64,000 nt of DNA from Xestospongia muta (GCA_963693285.1 OY848917.1:4702618-4766617); one strand, 5' to 3'; counted from the first letter of the stretch, positions 12,201 through 24,415 are shown. Notes: a model not told the origin generated them from the letters alone. Made by a program: numbers and translations.

Positions 12201-14087
12201 GTGTTTATTAATAAGTTGTAGTTATTAGATATAATTGGTATGGATCACCAGAGCCTGCAAAAACTGCACTGTGATCCATAATAGAAAAAAATTATTGTCC
12301 CTGCACAAACATTAGTGATGATATAAATATGAAATAGGAGAGCTAGTGTTCCTAATTACACTCTAATATAATAATATTTTTACCTTGTTGCAATTTTGAA
12401 TTATACTTTTGTTGATCTACAATTAATAGGAACACCAACACAACGCGATGTTTTAAAGCAACTTATTATTATACGTCATCTGTGGTATAATATTGGAATA
12501 GCTTTGAATGTGTCAAATGCCAATCTAAGCTCTCTATTGCAAAGTGTTCGTTGTGATCAACAGAAGTTGCAACTAGTGTTGGAGTTTTGGAATAACGAAG
12601 AGTGTACAGATGATAAAAGTTGGACAACTATCATAATTGCTGTTGAAAGTAATATTGTAAGGCAGAAGAATCTTGGAAAAAAATTAAGTAAGGTTTCAGA
12701 TCTTTGATACAACAATGCTATAATTAATAGCAATATGTAATTTTAAACATTAAGCTATTATTTGTTTATTTGATATAGGAGAACAATTTAAAGAAAGTCC
12801 TGCATATTCGGTATGAATAGTATAATTTATTTCTTAATCATATATTTGTTTATTTAGCTTTTAGAAATTGAAAAAATGCTTTTAATAAAAGGTAATATAA
12901 TGTACTACATAAAACAAAGCCGGCATAGGTATTAATATTCTATATAATAATGATAGGATATATATATATATATATGTTGACACTACTGATGTTGTATTAT
13001 TATTTACATAGAATATGATAAATATGTTATAGCCTGCAAGCTAAAGAGGGAACTACTAAATTTATAAACATAAACAATACCCAAGGACCAAATACTCATC
13101 ATAATTGGCCATGGATATACATAAATATAGATGGTTACATCCAGAAACAACCAAGTGTGTTAATTGGTTGATGCATCTAGTTTGTTTGGAATTATCATCT
13201 ACTTTTAAATCTTAAATGATCTATTTGTGATGTTTCTCTTAGAATATCACACAGCTATTCTTGTTATACATAATTATTGTGAATTATTTAGTACATTGCA
13301 TATATGCTATTATCCAAAATGTATGTGTGTTGATGTACAACATATTCTCAAGATCACTTAGTCTTTTGATAAATTCATGTTTAGCATTCTGAGAGTAAGC
13401 TGGGATGGTATTGAACTAAAAAATCCATACAGTATTAATGATATACCTTAGAAACTCGTAAAGTGTGTCATCTTTCTATTATAATTGAAATAGTAGGCTC
13501 TTGTGGTTGGTCTATCACTCTTAATCTATTTTTTATCTAATGTTTACAAGTTATATTATTGTCATAAATCTATATTGATTATTTTATAATTATCTCACTC
13601 ATTCTATGCATATCGCACTTTTTTAAGTCAATGTAATCATACTATAGTTTCTATTGGTTGTTTCTTTGAGCAAGGTTGTGATGACATACTAAACTACAAC
13701 CTAAACCTTACACTTAATGTGTCTAACTGAATTATTTTAATTAATGTTATTTTGTCTGTGTACTTTTTATATTATATATACCATTTCACAGATATGGATA
13801 AAGTAATGAAGTGTACACCTAGTAAACGAGCACTTTGTGAAATTCTAGCATCTGTTTGTTCCAAGTGGGAAGAGATTGGTAATGCCTTACGTGTAGAAAA
13901 TGGAGTTTTGGAGTGTCAAGAACAGAGCTATAGGTCTGAATTTATTAAGCTGGTGATAGTTTTACAAGACTGGTTTGATAACTCTAGTGAAACAACTTGG
14001 TGTATTGTTGAATCTGCAGTGAAGGGAGAAGTTGTCAAACACCAAGATCTGGCTCTTAAAATACAAGAATTTCTAAAAACTAACTAA
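3272..14087 (+). CDS. Roc/COR-like protein with two C-terminal death domains
   Basis: Intracellular signalling/immune-type protein, about 821 aa. Exons (phases agree): 3272-3280, 5184-5235, 5447-6642, 7067-7415, 7907-7942, 9150-9182, 11155-11199, 11344-11406, 11457-11519, 12430-12687, 12779-12810, 12858-12891, 13792-14087; optional in-phase exon 8626-8658. Residues ~34-200 resemble a degenerate Roc GTPase. The P-loop position reads GSVREEKI (42-49), lacking GK[ST], and the switch-II position reads DCSNG (116-120) instead of DxGGQ. Residues ~240-530 resemble a COR-type region (VISYVYNHSKFLYFP; VLPQ before GIFLATIVALL). Exons 11155-11519 are small repeated linker exons. Death domain 1 is about 616-701 (WYNIGIAL) and death domain 2 about 724-821 (WEEIGNAL). 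The family likely transmits death-fold signals, probably without GTP hydrolysis (inference). Linker splicing is the least certain part. Confidence 0.75.
3510..3745. repeat. Direct repeat flanking foldback copy 2 (left)
   Basis: From TCCTATAATTGTTTGGAC through CTGTGACTGATCATGG-like sequence this segment matches 4795-5065 in the same orientation. The pair brackets the second foldback element, so either the element landed in a tandem duplication or the pair arose with it. It lies in intron 1 of the death-domain gene. Confidence 0.75.
3760..4740. repeat. Large foldback element, copy 2 (inside intron 1)
   Basis: Its left end (CAGATATAGTCACATG...) repeats 119-170 of the window, 4075-4320 repeats 530-800, and 4575-4740 is the inverted partner arm also seen at 1400-1560. 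The centre (about 4330-4570) differs from copy 1. Open frames at 3898-4158 and 4366-4572 lie in it and are not supported as genes. Confidence 0.7.
4795..5065. repeat. Direct repeat flanking foldback copy 2 (right)
   Basis: Same-orientation partner of 3510-3745, sharing GGGTGTGACTGATCATGG and the following AGAAGCTTCTCACTATAT. It ends about 120 bases before exon 2 of the death-domain gene. Confidence 0.75.
7690..9340 (+). repeat. Internally duplicated intron/exon block in the death-domain gene
   Basis: Several segments recur in direct orientation: 7735-7840 with 8035-8140; 8215-8390 with 8610-8770; 8830-8960 with 9185-9340; and the acceptor region before exon 5 (7860-7910) with 8765-8815. The duplicated acceptor at 8813 is not followed by a usable exon. 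The duplication of 8615-8660 has an open phase 1-1 mini-exon (8626-8658), while its partner at 8240-8270 has lost the acceptor. Repeated local duplication appears to be how this linker gained exons. Confidence 0.65.
9412..9521 (+). other. Possible alternative hydrophobic terminal exon
   Basis: After an acceptor at 9410-9411 an open stretch in the phase of exon 9150-9182 encodes a hydrophobic segment (AILFLPIVLLRTIGNFVAV). It can either splice at the GTATGT at 9498 in phase 0, which does not fit the next recognised exon (phase 1), or read on to a TAA eight codons later (9519-9521). Skipping it keeps the frame. It may be an alternative 3' exon giving a membrane-tailed isoform without death domains, or noise. 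Confidence 0.35.
11155..11519 (+). repeat. Tandem mini-exon cassette in the death-domain gene
   Basis: Four homologous exon-plus-donor units sit about 113 bases apart (11155-11199, about 11240-11293, 11344-11406, 11457-11519). Three are open, symmetric phase 1-1 exons of 45, 63 and 63 nt encoding variants of QHLLAENNQSSTN. The second unit reads AAC-TAA where the third reads AAC-CAA, so it carries a stop and its flanking splice signals are weak; it looks like a dead exon. Confidence 0.7.
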
Positions 14088-14739
14088 TATTTTATAAAGT
14101 TCATACACTAAGATAATTTTTGTTATAATATTGTTTAATTGTGCTTGTTTAGTATTTTGTTTACTGTCCCTGTCAAAATGTGTTAATAAACATAATTTTA
14201 ATAAAATAATCACGTATAATTTTATTTCTGAACCTGAAAACTTAATTTTGAAATTGTAAACTTATGTGAAAGATCACCATCTCTGCCTTAAACTGTATGC
14301 AATGGCAATTAAATCATTTTCTTATAATATCAATCATTTTAATAATGTCATCACTAATTTGATAAGCTAAATACATGTACAGAAGTTGTGCTGCTGGATA
14401 ATGTAAAACAAAATAAGGTAAAGTGTTTAGGTATAGAACATAAAAAGTTAAAGTATGTGCATATGGCACACATATATAATATTAATATATGCAAACACTA
14501 TTCATTGTTACTGATCACATTAGCCTTGCTCTACAAGTAGAAGCACACATAGCAGACTTCATGGCTATAATTTTGTTTTTATTGGTGCTCTTATTTCTTT
14601 AATCATTTTTCTGTATGTATTTCATCAAAAGGGGGTTTAGATATAACAAATTAGACGATATCCTTTGAAACTAATTACATGTCAGTGACATTAAATAAGC
14701 TTGTTCTAAGCTTGGCTTTAAATATACATTGTTATTAAG

Positions 14740-14776
14740 CAATTATTATCTACATTAGTAATGTAGATAATAATTG
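14740..14776. repeat. Perfect 18-bp palindrome with one-base centre
   Basis: The arms 14740-14757 and 14759-14776 are perfect reverse complements (CAATTATTATCTACATTA) around a single G. It lies between the death-domain gene and the GPCR pseudogene. It could form a hairpin or cruciform; function unknown. Confidence 0.85.
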
Positions 14777-14944
14777 ACACATAGGCAGCAGAGATTAAAT
14801 TGGTGCTCTCTTTTGTTGTGTTGTCAGTACTTAGTTATCAAGTTTTAATACCAGTCCACCTGTATGTACTGTCTTCAGTGAAGGATAGACAACTAACTTG
14901 ATAACAAGAATGATTAATATGGAAGATTTTGTGATCTCTTTCTC

Positions 14945-16480
14945 CTTGTGAACTTGTTTTTGAAAATAACTTGAACAATAATGTTAGTCACCTAGTCTGT
15001 GATATCATGTTCATGTCATATATTACTTATTAATGGTCTTTCAATTAGAATATTGGTTAGTCTGATACTTTCAAGTTAAATTAGTAGTGATGACTCAATC
15101 GTACACTTTCTTAGTAAAAATTGCTATTCTACACATTGTTGCATGTGAGCAATAATTAATTTTAGGTATAATTAGAAATAACACATTATGATTACTATTA
15201 ATAAGATTACATTGTGTTATGGTAATTTATGTATGGGCTACAAAATATCTAAAATGGTATTTTTTTCTACCATTAGGTTGGGGTAAGTATATTTCATAAT
15301 GTATGTAGTTAATTTGTATATATTGTTTATTAGGAGTTCCTGTTATTATTGTAGCAGTATCAGTTGGAATAAGATATGAATTATATGGAACTGATAACTT
15401 GTGAGTTGTATTTCAGCATTATAATAGTGTAATAACACAATTTAGTTGCTGGTTATCATATGAAGCTGGACTTACATGGGCTTTCTTAGGGCCAGTGGTT
15501 GAAATTTGTGTGGTAAGAAGTAATTTAATTTGTAATTTGTAAGACTATTACATTACAGTATAGAAATGTAATATTATTATCAACACAAAATAATTGTATA
15601 AATGTATCATATCATATCACTAACAAGCCACAGAATGTTTTTATCAATTGCTAAGGTCTAACTTAACACAATTTAAAACTCTTAGATCAATACTGTGATG
15701 TTAATTTTGACCATTGTTAAAGTGACATTGTTAATGAGACACAAACTAAAGAATCATCATAAATCAAAGAATTTCCAGATAGTAAAATAATTTATCAAAC
15801 AAGTCATAATTAATGTAATGTACATATTATTAGATCATCTATACTTGGAGCTATAATACTGTTTCCTTTACTTGGAGTTACATGGATTATTGGTATATTT
15901 GCTGTAAGTGCTAAGACAAGTGTCTTTCTATGGCTCTTTACAATATGTAACTCATTACAGGTAAACTATATAGTACAAAGTTCATGTTGATGATTATAAT
16001 TATCTAATTATATTGTATTATTACTTTAAATTTTATAGGGAGTGGGTATATTGTTCTACATGTACTAAAAAACAAATGGTTATTTTTTTGAAAAGAATGT
16101 TTATAATACATACCTTACTAATATAAATAATGATGTGGTTTGCCAAGAAATGCCCTTGTCTGAAGAAATATGTGTCAATTAAATCCACTGTAAGAGTTTA
16201 CATAATGGAAATATCGTCTTAAAGAGATATGCATTCTTAAGAACTGTAGTTAGTCATTTAGTATGTAATATTCATTATCTATGGTATACAGTGATTCATT
16301 TAACGTTTTCTGTATAGAATACGATTTTATCAACCACAAAGTTGATTAAACAGAGTAAGCTTTAAATTTACCATTATTTCATTGCAATGAATTATTATAG
16401 TAATTATACAGCAAGTGTATAAAGTGTTAAGGTTGACAGAAAGGATAATCCAAAATATTGTTACATTTGGTATGCAGACT
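14945..16480 (+). pseudogene. Broken partial copy of the adhesion GPCR gene
   Basis: The block repeats, in order, the 3' end of exon 7, the first half of the intronic dispersed repeat, then directly the end of exon 12 (from about 15213) through the last exon of the intact gene downstream. GPS, TM1 and TM2 are therefore absent. Defects seen: the donor GTAATT after the exon ending at about 15783 is ATAATT, and the exon at about 16040 has lost one base (GGTATATTG against GGTATACTTG), shifting the frame to TAA within about seven codons. The final exon is also degraded. It is a partial tandem duplicate with an internal deletion. Confidence 0.85.
15010..15212 (+). repeat. Dispersed repeat, copy 2 (truncated)
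   Basis: This matches 19185-19400 and 1800-1960, then stops abruptly at AAGATTACA. The next bases (TTGTGTTATGGTAAT) match coding exon 12 of the GPCR, so the junction near 15212 is the scar of the internal deletion in the pseudogene. Confidence 0.75.
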
Positions 16481-16795
16481 ATTTAAGAAGAATGATGAAA
16501 ATTAAATAAGAAATGACACATTAATGCTGCATTTGTATTTTTGATTATATTGTCAATTGTAGTTTTAATACATTCAACTTCATTTAGTACTATAATATTA
16601 TATGGATGTTTAATCATATTAACTTTTACTAATTATCTATACCAGAACTACGTAGAGTAGCTGTAATAGCCTATGATGATTAGTTTGTATCACTCATAGG
16701 TGAGAAGTATTTTTTTGATTAAAAAGTGTCAATCAGATTCATTCATTGATCATGCATTCGTTAGGATTGACCTCGCCCATTATAAAATAACTGAT

Positions 16796-19700
16796 ATGGC
16801 AACGGGATTGTTTCTAGTGGTTTTGGCACTTTTATACATACCAAGTTAGTGATATAAACTCTTTGTGTTGTGTAACTTGTTTAGAATTATCTCTATTATA
16901 GTATTAATACTATTGTATATTTGTTATGTGCGCATGAATGTTTGTAAATTATATATATTTCTATTATTCATGTATGTCTTGTGACATTAGATTCAATTCT
17001 ATTTCTTGAGTGTTGTAACAAAAGGTCATTTGCTTAAAAGTAGAGAATTGGGAAGTTTAATGTTTGGTATCTTTCAAACTCGATCAAGTTGTCATATTTT
17101 AGTGTTTAATAGCTTTAAGTTAACACCATGACAAGAGTCCTGGCATAAAGTAATACTTTAATATAAAAATTATATATTCAGGCTCCAAGGGTTGGGGTTT
17201 ATGGTCTAGGGTACAGTATTAATTTTATATGGCATAATGGATGATGCTATGACTGTAGATAAAACAAATGTATTAATGTCCTCCATTGCATAAATGAAGA
17301 AAGATTTTTATAATAATAATAATAATATTTGTATATGGTATACTTGTTATGATTGTATATTTTATAAAAATTTAGGTAACGGTAATCGGGTTGATATATT
17401 TTTTCGTTGTATTGCCAATACTGAAATACCAAGTTTTAATACTAGCCAGCCAGCATGCCCTGTTTCCACTGATGAACTACTTAATTTATATAGCTATTCA
17501 AAATGTTCTCACCTCTCACTATATGCTGACTACATTGTTAATGAACAAGTGGAACTGGAGGACATTCCATATTTAAATCTCAAGGAAGTAACATATGGAT
17601 CTCTTTATAATACCACAGACCACTGTTGGTTTGATATGTATGACTATTTCTGCTATTATTATGACTTATGTTATTTCTCGGGTCAAACATTTACTAGAGA
17701 AGCATGCGAAATGAAAATGTTTTACTTGTCTTCTTTTACTTCGAATGATGTCTTTAGTTATAAACTGTATACATTCTTGGCAGCATATGAAATGGTATGG
17801 AGTGAAGAGGGCTTTCTTTATGAGACTGGTGTCACAGCTACTACACAGCATTTTTTGTATACCTGTACTACAAATGTCCACATAGGCAATGTTGATGAAT
17901 GTGTTAATGATCTTCTTAACCATTGCTTTGAATTGGAAAATGTATATTATTATCATCCTTTTTGGTGCTATTATTGGGTGCAAAATAGACTCTGTTATCA
18001 ATTTAATGGTGATGATAAATACAGATGTGTCTGGGTGATTGATACATTGAGTTGGATCACTTTGGAAGACCAATGCTCTCATGAAATAAATGAAGGGAAA
18101 TGTGTAAGTACTTAGCTAAGTAGTATTAATGCATGGTCTAGTTTGTTTTAAATTGGACAGGAATTACTATTAGATGATATACTCGAGAAACCAATTAATC
18201 AAATCAACTCTAGTGATGTTGATCAGATGAAGTCAGTATTATCAGGAGGGTCTAAACGCCTAAATTATACCAGTAAAACTTTAGACCAGTTGAATGCAGT
18301 AACTAGTTTATTTAGTACAAATGAAACAAAAATCGCTCAAGCTATTGATACTCAAGATGCTGATGTAAGTTACAAAGAACAAGACAATAGTTAATACCTT
18401 TTTTCATCAGGTATTTCTGTCAGTTGTAAATGTATTGGTTAGTGAAGAAAGACTTGCTGTATTAAAAAATGAAAGTACTGTAAGTGTTAGTATTGTAATA
18501 CATTTATAACAAAAACTGTTTTAGAACAATTCAAGTAATAAGTCAAGTATAATCTTATTACAAGATCTTGAAGAGCTGTCAAAGTTATTTGGAATAGCAG
18601 TGGCTGATAGAAATGCTCGATTCAAGCCAAACTATGCTTTTAATGGAAGCAACATTGGTAAGACATAGGGTGTTTCTATGTAAAAAGGACTTACAAAAAT
18701 AGGACTATTTCTTACTGCAAATCCAGGAAATGAAAGCTACTCATCTGGAGGTAATTATCATAATATGTTTATTCTTGTTTTATCAATTTTACCTTAGAAT
18801 TACAATTGTATAACAGCTCACACTCTAATATGACAGCATCTATAAATATTCCAAGCCAAGCAATTTGTAATGACTCAATTTCTTCTGGTGATTTAGACTA
18901 TGATTGGTACTCTTATTATGACAACAAGAATATCTGTAATGGTGAAGTGTACTGTTTAATAAATGAAAATGGTACATATTATTATTATTATGACTATAGT
19001 GTTCTGTTTGGAGACTGTTCCAAGCAATTACGTCTTAATAAAGGTAATGATATACCAATTTATAATAGCTTTATTGAATGTATGTGCATAGATTGCCAGT
19101 CAATTATTGTCACTTCTATCACTGCTAACATGAATGACTTGTTTTTTGAGAGTGACTTGGAAAATACGTTAGTCACTTAGTCTGTGATATCATGTACATG
19201 TCATATATTATTTATTATTGGTCTTTCAATTAGAACATTGGTTAGTCTGATACTTTCAAGTCAAATTATTAGTGGTGACTCAAGTGTAGATTTTCTTAGT
19301 AAAAATGCTACTCTACACTTCACATTATTGCATGTGAGAAATCCATAATTGGAATTAACACATTATGATTACTATTAATAAGATTAAATTTATGGCTTAT
19401 ATGTATACCACTTCATGAATATATAGTTTCTATATTCTATTCATATAAGACATCCTTGTATGTAGCTGCAATGCATGTCTGTTCTTTAAATACACGTGAT
19501 AGGAGAATTATAGCATCATATATTACCATAGTGTAATGTATTATCATAATATTTCTTATATATGGTTAAATATAGCTTATATTGGAGTGTGACATGTATA
19601 ACTAACGTTATTAATTCTATTGGATTAGCTATGTTTTATTTACTTTTTAACAGCCTGTGAACCTCACAAAATATGTTCCCAAGTGCTCTTATTTGGTGCC

Positions 19701-22263
19701 ACAAACTAGGTATGTAACAATAATTACTATACTTAGCTAAATATATTTTAAGGGAGTGGTCAGATGAAGGTATAGAGACTATTGTATTATCAGAGACTGA
19801 AGTTGAGTGTATCACAAACCATCTCTCAAGTTTTGCTGTTCTTGTTGATCATAGAGGATTATTAGAAACAGAAGTAAAGAAGATGTAGATAATAAGAGTA
19901 TTATTATTGACATGATTATGTTACAGCAAATCCCATCTAAGGAAAGATTAGCACTTAATATTGTTGGTTACATTGGACCAGCTTTGTCTTTAGTATCTCT
20001 TATTGTGGCAATAGTACTTATGATTGTGTTAAGGTATGGATATATCATGCTCTTTTAATAAACATGTTAGTCTAATGTTATAGAAAAAAACTCCAGAAAG
20101 GAGCTTTATACTTTGTTCATCTCAACCTGTCTATTTCATTAATGCTTGCTTTGGTTGTATTTATAGTTGGACTAGAAACAGCAGATGATATTAAAGTATA
20201 AAGTATTAGTATATTATTCAAGTTAATGTTGATCTGTCATTTAGTGGTTATGTTCATTAGTAGCTGGTCTATTACATTATTTGTTTCTGTGTGTCTTCGT
20301 TTGGATGTTAGTTGAAGGGATAACACTATGTGTTATGGTAATGTATGTATGGGGTACAAAATATCTAAAATGGTATTTGTTTCTACCATTAGGTTGGGGT
20401 AAGCATATTTCATAATAAATATATTTAATTTGTATACATTGTTTATTAGGAGTTCCTGTTATTATTGTAGCAATATCAGTTGGAATAAGATATGAATTAT
20501 ATGGAACTGATAACTTGTGAGATCTATTAAAAACATTATAATAGTGTAATAGTCGTACTAATTATATAAATAATCCTGTTATTGACCAATCAGATTGTAA
20601 TTACACTTTATCATTGTTAGTTACAATATTTTACTTCTAGCAATGAAAGAGTGTAATTATAAAATGATTAGCTGTTGCCATGTATAGGTATTAATGCCAT
20701 TAGTGAGTATTAAAGAGTACAGAAAGATACACTGGAATCACCTTATTTGAAAATCATTTTATACAGAAGAGTTAAAAAAATTGAAGCTTTATACACCTAA
20801 AGATATTGTGGTTAGTGCTTCTCCCTCCAATTTTCCATTAACAAATGGATACTGTATGATGGTTACTAATTGAGAAAGCTAGGCAAAAGCATACCACACT
20901 CTTTATAGTCTCCTAATGTTGTCTCTAAACTAAGTGTGTAAGAGCTTCAGTTTTCTTAAAGGAAAAATTTATTAAAATATATACTTAATTTGAAAGAAAA
21001 TTGGTTTGATGAAATTTGGGATAAATCATAAATGTGTTGTTTTATAAATCTTACTTGACATTGCTTGTTAAATTTTAATCACTTGATGAACCAAATTTTA
21101 CTCAATTGTATTATAATACTAACAAAATTTAAAAATCTTCAGTTGCTGGTTATCATATGAAGCTGGACTTATGTGGGCTTTCTTAGGACCAGTGGTTGTG
21201 ATTTGTGTGGTAAGAAGCAATTTAATTGTATGTCTGTATAGCTATCACAAAAGAGTTATGTTTAACATTATGTACTTAAAATTATTGTATATATTATTGT
21301 GTTATACTATGTAACTGAAGAATGTTTTTGCTATCTTCATGCATTAATTTAATAATATACAATATCTTGTATAATTAACTGTTTCATTTTAAAACTTTTA
21401 GATCAATACTGTGATATTAATTTTGACCATTGTTAAAGTGACATTGTTAATGAGACACAAACTAAAGAATCATCATAAATCAAAGAATTTCCAGATAGTA
21501 AAGTAATTTATCAAACAAGTCATAATTAATGTAATGTATATATTATTAGATCATCTATACTTGGAGCTATAATACTGTTTCCTTTACTTGGAGTTACATG
21601 GATTATTGGTATATTTGCTGTAAGTGCTAAAACAAGTGTCTTTCTATGGCTCTTTACTATATGTAACTCATTACAGGTAAACTGTTTTATTATTTTGTAC
21701 ATAATACTCACGTTGATTGCATTGGTTAATAAAATGTTTATATTCATACATTATATCTTTGGTAGGGAGTGGGTATACTTGTTCTACATGTGCTAAAAAA
21801 CAAATTGGTTAGTTAATGATGTTTAAAATTATTTCTGACTTTATGGTTTACTTTAGGTATTAATGTGGTTTACCAAAAAATGTCCTTGTCTTAAGAAATT
21901 CATGCCAACAGAATCTACTGTAAGTGTTTTCAACTTCATGTATACTTAGATCTAGGGTTGCTATTTTGAGTCTTTATTTCTAAAATTAAAATTCAATCAA
22001 AGCTTTTGATAATTTTTATCGCTTATCACTTTTTAATCAAGCATACAAAAAAGCTATGTTTGTTTAATTTTGATTCATATCATTATTTAATTCCTTCAGG
22101 GAATGTTTACTTCAACAAGAAGGCTGTCCAAACAAAGTAAGCTACATCACACAAACCTTGATAATCTTAATTTATTACATGTACAGCAACAGTACAAAGT
22201 ATTCATTTGGACATAAAAGATAATCAGGACAACTTTGCTATGGAGACAATTCCAGAAGAGTAA
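16796..22263 (+). CDS. Adhesion G protein-coupled receptor with novel Tyr/Cys-rich ectodomain
   Basis: Class B2 receptor, 903 aa from 20 exons whose phases all agree: 16796-16844, 17376-18103, 18161-18364, 18411-18479, 18525-18657, 18727-18750, 18798-19171, 19654-19709, 19753-19873, 19927-20033, 20084-20195, 20245-20398, 20450-20516, 21143-21209, 21402-21502, 21550-21676, 21766-21807, 21857-21919, 22100-22136, 22187-22263. Signal peptide 1-17; Cys/Tyr/Phe-rich unrecognised domain 18-259; GAIN domain ~260-577; GPS TNHLSS with predicted cleavage between L570 and S571; seven hydrophobic segments ~590-840, with TM7 motif SVFLWLFTICNSLQG. The GPS keeps C538 and C565, but the two other usual cysteines are Ile553 and Thr567. 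Exon 7 needs the weak donor GTCACT (19172); the stronger GTTAGT at 19168 would break the frame. Ligand unknown. Confidence 0.9.
19185..19612 (+). repeat. Dispersed repeat, copy 3 (GPCR intron 7)
   Basis: Full-length relative of 1780-2130 starting about 14 bases after the exon 7 boundary and filling most of the intron. Landmarks are ACATGTACATGTCATAT, GGTTAGTCTGATACTTTC and TAAATACACGTGATAG. Its nearness to the donor may explain the unusual donor choice. Confidence 0.75.
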
Positions 22264-22784
22264 AACATTTGCTGTAAAACAAACTGTAATAAATAAGTAA
22301 AAGTGTAATATATCATATATTGTAGCTGTTGAATGTCAAAATTGTAGCAATATACTTATTGTACAAAAATTACCATGTGAATATTTATAGTAGATAACAT
22401 ATCTTTTCTCACTCAGTCTGAAAATAAACTTGTACAATTCCACGCATAAATGTATTTGCTGTATTTGCCAGTGATAATAGGAGGAATTCAACAAAAAGTT
22501 ATGTTTATGTATTTTCTTATATTTATCAGAATAATTCGGACACCCAAATTCCTTGTAATAGATAAGTACTTTTAAAACGACATCTGCACTTCCACTTAAA
22601 GCATTTTACTGTTCTACATTGCAATCAAAGTGATCATTTTTAACAGCTAAAGCTTAGCATAAGTGTTTTCCAGTCTACTTTGTCTATTAAACCTAAAATG
22701 GCTATTCTTTAATAATGCTCAGAGGCAAGATAACTAGTATATAAATACAAAAATTATTATTTAAAAGCAAACGGTATGATTGCA

Positions 22785-22990
22785 GACAAATATCAAGGAA
22801 AGTTGATCAGATGGAACTCCTACTACCTATTCATCATAAGCAACTCTGCCTTCAATTTGCCCAAGAGCATAATGAATGGACTATAGGGAATGGTTAAAGT
22901 AGTATGGAATGAAGAGAGTAAGTTTAATTTATTTAGAAGTGATGGAAGTATGTACATCAGACAACAAGTAAAAGATGATTTCATGATGAG
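22785..22990 (+). mobile_element. Tc1/mariner-type transposase relic
   Basis: A decayed reading frame gives HHKQLCLQFAQEHNEW, then after a stop/frameshift VVWNEESKFNLFRSDG. This is the HK..RL.FA..H..W / V.WSDESRFNLF.SDG region of Tc1 transposases. Only about 65 codons remain; no ends seen. Confidence 0.75.
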
Positions 22991-23346
22991 AGTGAAATCC
23001 TATGGTCAAGCATGGATGGAGGTGAGTCAGTGATGATATAGATTTCTTTTATTGTGATGAACTGATATTTAGTGAGAGTGAGTGGTAGAATAGACTCAGA
23101 TGTGGCAATGTGCTTTGTGAATCTTTCTACATATTCTCCTACTCCTGTTTTGGCTACTATTATTATGTATATAGAGTAGTTATTAGGCTTTTGGCATTTA
23201 AGTTTACATAACGTTTTTACATACATTATTAAAACTTTTTTTCATTAAAACAAATGATGTCACTACAATGAAATAGCATTAAAAGGCCTACACTACTTGC
23301 AAAAATTAAACAAATATTGTTTCGTCTTGAACAGCTGTTTCCAATG

Positions 23347-24151
23347 TTAATAGCCTGTAGATATAAATGACAAATTACTTTCACACTGCTTATAACAACT
23401 TACATCTATAGCAGAAGCCAAAATAGGAATAATAATAATCTAGAGGAGTAACAAAATCATTGATATGTACAAATATCTATGGTTATTACTATATTGACGG
23501 CTGCAGTAACAATAGTAGCATCGAAGCCAACGCTTTGAGATTCCACGACCTATAATGTTTGTACTTGAGTAACATTATTAATGATATAAATTAACTCACA
23601 ATAGTAACACAAGGCAATGTAATTAGCACCTATATGCAAATATACAGTAAGGTATTAAAATACATACAATACACCATACCATGGCTGCTTCTTTTATCAC
23701 TGCACACACAGTAGTGACAATTCCTGTAGTATCCCTGCACTTTTACACCTACATCAGCAAATAAAGTAGCATTGATACATTACTTGCAAATCTATATATA
23801 CATGAATTTATTTTTGGCAATACTGACTTTCTTTTTCAGGGCTGGGACCAGCATCAAGCAACTCTTTTTCAGCAACTCCTTTATTTAAAAAAATAATTGT
23901 AAGTAATGTATTATGTCAGTAAATGGCATATGTGTCATATTCTCACTTAATTCTTCATCATTCGCTGGTGGTTTGTCATTCATAGCTGAATTGGGAGCTG
24001 AGTTAGGGACATTTTGATCAAAGTTCAATGATCCTAATAATTTATAGAGTTAGAGTAAACAATAAACAATAAGAAACTAACCAGGTGTTTGACTTAGGAC
24101 AACATTCATTGTGATCGTGATGATCACAGACATGAACAACAACCTATTCAT
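23347..24151 (-). CDS. Secreted two-module cysteine-rich peptide, copy 1
   Basis: Predicted 136-aa secreted precursor, read 24151 to 23347 in eight exons: 24151-24082, 24033-23947, 23878-23828, 23748-23680, 23629-23600, 23549-23490, 23439-23404, 23354-23347. Every internal junction is phase 1 and the frame closes exactly. The signal peptide (MNRLLFMSVIITITMNVVLS) is followed by an acidic Asn/Pro-rich propeptide-like part (~24-69), then two modules of the form C-x2-C-x-C-S...C-x2-C, each spread over one exon pair. Module 1 has NCHYCVCS, module 2 RCYYCYCS ending GFCYRCY. Family not recognised; no function can be given from sequence. It is the inverted paralogue of the gene at 27911-28700, divergently oriented. 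Confidence 0.8.
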
Positions 24152-24415
24152 AGTTTTTTAATGCCAATATAAAAGAGCAAATGAGAAAGAAATATAATCA
24201 CAATCAGTGGAAATGAAATTAGGGAGAAGAAAGTGTCTTTATATATAGAAAAGCCCTAAATACAGAAATGTTTGTGTTAGGTGTGTTTGTAAACAAATTA
24301 CTGTTTCTGTTGCATATAGACTTCACTATAAATATATTGCAATATTTATAGGTTGAAATGTATTGTAGTACATGTACAATAACATAACTCACATTTTTTA
24401 TCAAAAAATAAACAA

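Noticed and set aside
17247..18082. Frames 17247-17432 (-), 17391-17576 (+) and 17666-18082 (-)
   Set aside because: Shadows of GPCR exon 2, whose splice phases and downstream continuity are decisive.
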